Assembly: GCF_014652915.1 (NCBI RefSeq) | Contig: NZ_BMZS01000006.1 | Coordinates: forward strand, 1 to 64,000 | Origin: Thalassobaculum fulvum | GTDB taxonomy: Bacteria > Pseudomonadota > Alphaproteobacteria > Thalassobaculales > Thalassobaculaceae | DNA: 64,000 bases | Direction: 5' to 3' | Shown: piece by piece, positions 62,703-64,000 of the stretch | Layout of the letters: the number at the start of each line of letters is the position of its first letter | How positions within the stretch are numbered: position 1 is the first letter of the stretch | Program-made: the position numbers and the translations under genes | Notes under the pieces: model-generated | Seen by the model: the letters and a program-made list of their open reading frames with translations, nothing else | The model's database searches: none | Told to the model about the DNA's origin: nothing

Positions 62703-63136
62703 ACCCAGCGCCCTCGGAGGAGGACGGCGATGCCCTGGAACTCGACCTCGCGAGGATCTGCTTCATCGTCGTCAAGGCACGCGCCTTCGACGCGCAGGAG
62801 GAGGTCGTCGAGCCCGACTACGGGTCGGACGCGGTCGACGACCAGGCGCGCCAGGTCCTGGAAGCCTACGGCGACGACCCGACCTATCAGGAGCTCTGCC
62901 AGGCGATCGACGACCTGAGCGAGGAGGAGCAGTGCCGGCTGGTGGCGCTGGCCTGGATCGGCCGCGGGACCTACGAGCGGGGCGACTGGGACGAAGCGCT
63001 GGAGGCGGCCCGGGACGGCCACACCGATCATACCGCGCAGTACCTGACCAGCATGCCGTTGCTCGGCGACTATATCGAGGAAGGCCTGGCGGCCTTCGGG
63101 CTGAGCTGCATGGAGCTCGAGGGCGAGCACCTCTAG
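62699..63136 (+). CDS. DUF3775 family protein
   Basis: 145 residues from GTG 62699, preceded by AAGGAGATACCATC. Characteristic segments are LDLARICFIVVKARAFDAQEE, DDLSEEEQCRLVALAWIGRG and QYLTSMPLLGDYIEEGLAAFG, as in DUF3775, a bacterial family of unknown function. No membrane segments. Part of the last FNR-box unit of the island, with the small HTH-like gene. Confidence 0.85.
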   Translation: MNPAPSEEDGDALELDLARICFIVVKARAFDAQEEVVEPDYGSDAVDDQARQVLEAYGDDPTYQELCQAIDDLSEEEQCRLVALAWIGRGTYERGDWDEALEAARDGHTDHTAQYLTSMPLLGDYIEEGLAAFGLSCMELEGEHL

Positions 63137-63152
63137 GCCGGCGGGAACCGCC

Positions 63153-63929
63153 TCAGTCCCGCTTCTCGTGCAGGTGCGCGATGTTGCGCACGACCTGGGC
63201 AACCTCGTCGTCGTCGAGCGGCGGCCGGCAGCGCAGCCGGTTCCAGCCCAGCATCAGTTCGAGCGCGATCTCCGGATCGACCTCGTGCCACAGCAGGTGC
63301 CCGGTGAGCGAGGCGACGGTGCTGTTCCGCTCGCCCTCGGGCACGCCCTCGCGCACCAGCGACCGCCAGTCGGCCAGTCTTCGACCGGCCCGGACACCAT
63401 GTGGGTCGAGCAGCCAGAACGGCATCGCCGCCGGCTCCCGCTCCGCCGGCGAACAGCCGTCGCGCCAGGCATAGCGCCGGCCGTTCGGGTGCACCGACGG
63501 CGGCGCGACGATGTAGCCGCCGTCGCCCCGCAGATCCAGGCCGGGGCGAAGCCCGGCGCGGTTCGACACCTCGCTGCCGGGATGCCGGAAGTACAGGTGC
63601 CGCCCGCCGCCGCCGGAGATCGATTCCACGGTATCGGCAAGCGGCCCGTGCTCGCGTTCCAGCCGTTCCAGCGACTCCGCACCGCCGTGCTTCGGGTCGA
63701 CGTCCAGCACCACCAGATGCGAGATCGCGCCGGTCACGATGCCGACATTGGCGTCCGGCCACCGGTCGTACCATTTCCCGACCGTTTCGGCGCTCGCCGC
63801 GTGCTCCTGCAACGCCTCCCAGGCGATCAGCGGGCGCTTGTCGCCCGGGCGCAGCGGGACCACCGACCAGCCGCGGGCGGCATAGTCCAGGGCCGCCGGG
63901 CCGCAGCCCTCGGCGCCTCCCCCGCTCAT
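63153..63929 (-). CDS. Bifunctional DNA primase/polymerase-like protein
   Basis: 258 residues. AEP/Prim-Pol domain at ~10-160: ALDYAARGWSVVPLRPGDKRPLI, the metal motif LVVLDVDPKHGG (DxD), SGGGGRHLYFRHP, and GLDLRGDGGYIVAPPSVHP. A PriCT-like C-terminal segment follows (LVREGVPEGERNSTVASLTGHLL, DDDEVAQVVRNIAHLHEK). Such proteins often come from phages, plasmids or integrated elements, but single chromosomal copies also occur. It overlaps the upstream partial gene (ATGA). Confidence 0.85.
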   Translation of the reverse strand: MSGGGAEGCGPAALDYAARGWSVVPLRPGDKRPLIAWEALQEHAASAETVGKWYDRWPDANVGIVTGAISHLVVLDVDPKHGGAESLERLEREHGPLADTVESISGGGGRHLYFRHPGSEVSNRAGLRPGLDLRGDGGYIVAPPSVHPNGRRYAWRDGCSPAEREPAAMPFWLLDPHGVRAGRRLADWRSLVREGVPEGERNSTVASLTGHLLWHEVDPEIALELMLGWNRLRCRPPLDDDEVAQVVRNIAHLHEKRD

Positions 63930-64000
63930 CGCCGCAGGTCCCGGAGCGCCCGGTCGACGCCGGCGACCAGGGCGTCGACGTCGCTCTCCAGGTTGTACAG
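63926..64000 (-). CDS. Partial gene running off the window
   Basis: The last 24 codons of a minus-strand frame are seen, LYNLESDVDALVAGVDRALR ending in DLRR and TGA. It overlaps the primase-polymerase start by 4 bp (ATGA) and so is its upstream operon partner. Too short to name. Confidence 0.5.
   Translation of the reverse strand: MYNLESDVDALVAGVDRALRDLRR

Overview
The window is a gene-dense, very GC-rich (about 70% by eye) chromosomal segment of an alphaproteobacterium, most likely a Rhodospirillales-type organism. The evidence is lineage-typical genes: the cell-cycle regulators RcdA (DUF1465) and TrcR (DUF1013), DUF1192 and DUF465/YdcH small proteins, a cysteine-less ribosomal protein L31, and a small heat-shock gene behind a ROSE-type leader. 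No rRNA, tRNA, CRISPR array, insertion sequence or complete phage was seen.

Layout. 0-4 kb: an envelope operon (OmpA-like protein, MotA/TolQ-type membrane protein, long coiled-coil OmpA/MotB protein), then rpmE. 4-11 kb: rcdA, hsp20 with a predicted RNA thermometer, a metY-hydrolase-thioesterase operon, DUF1192, trcR, an acetyltransferase and small proteins. 11-26 kb: metabolic genes (FAH-family hydrolase, asd, propionyl-CoA synthetase plus SDR, iron alcohol dehydrogenase, Tat-exported cyclase, P-type ATPase, acyl-CoA synthetase). An AT-rich patch near 12.4-13.0 kb carries a stand-alone heme-globin sensor and a decayed acetyltransferase. 24.8-32.5 kb: a catabolic-looking cluster (amidase, DUF2848, HAD, GntR regulator, acetyltransferase, FAD oxidase, deacetylase, transporter) with a perfect inverted repeat in the divergent promoter. 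32.6-38.6 kb: a partial pseudaminic-acid/glycan cluster. 38.8-48.7 kb: two racemase-fold paralogs, MaoC, flavin reductase, AhpD-like protein, an unusual sensor kinase, a glutamine-synthetase-like enzyme, RraA, a PhyH dioxygenase and rpmB.

The most striking region is 48.8-63.1 kb. Every transcription unit there (SagB-type nitroreductase; TreT-PEP synthase-GalT; OtsA; HPF/cold-shock fusion-Lon-like protease-USP; nicotinate phosphoribosyltransferase; a small Lpp-like lipoprotein; a small protein plus DUF3775) has an FNR/FixK-like box (TTGA-N6-TCAA type) upstream, seven in all. I read this as an oxygen- or redox-controlled dormancy/survival island: ribosome hibernation, protein quality control, trehalose and sugar-phosphate metabolism, gluconeogenic PEP supply and NAD salvage. 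It is analogous in content to, but not the same as, mycobacterial dormancy regulons.

Five copies of a nested inverted-repeat element (about 115-145 bp) occupy intergenic gaps, and the window ends in a small primase-polymerase gene that may mark the edge of another module.
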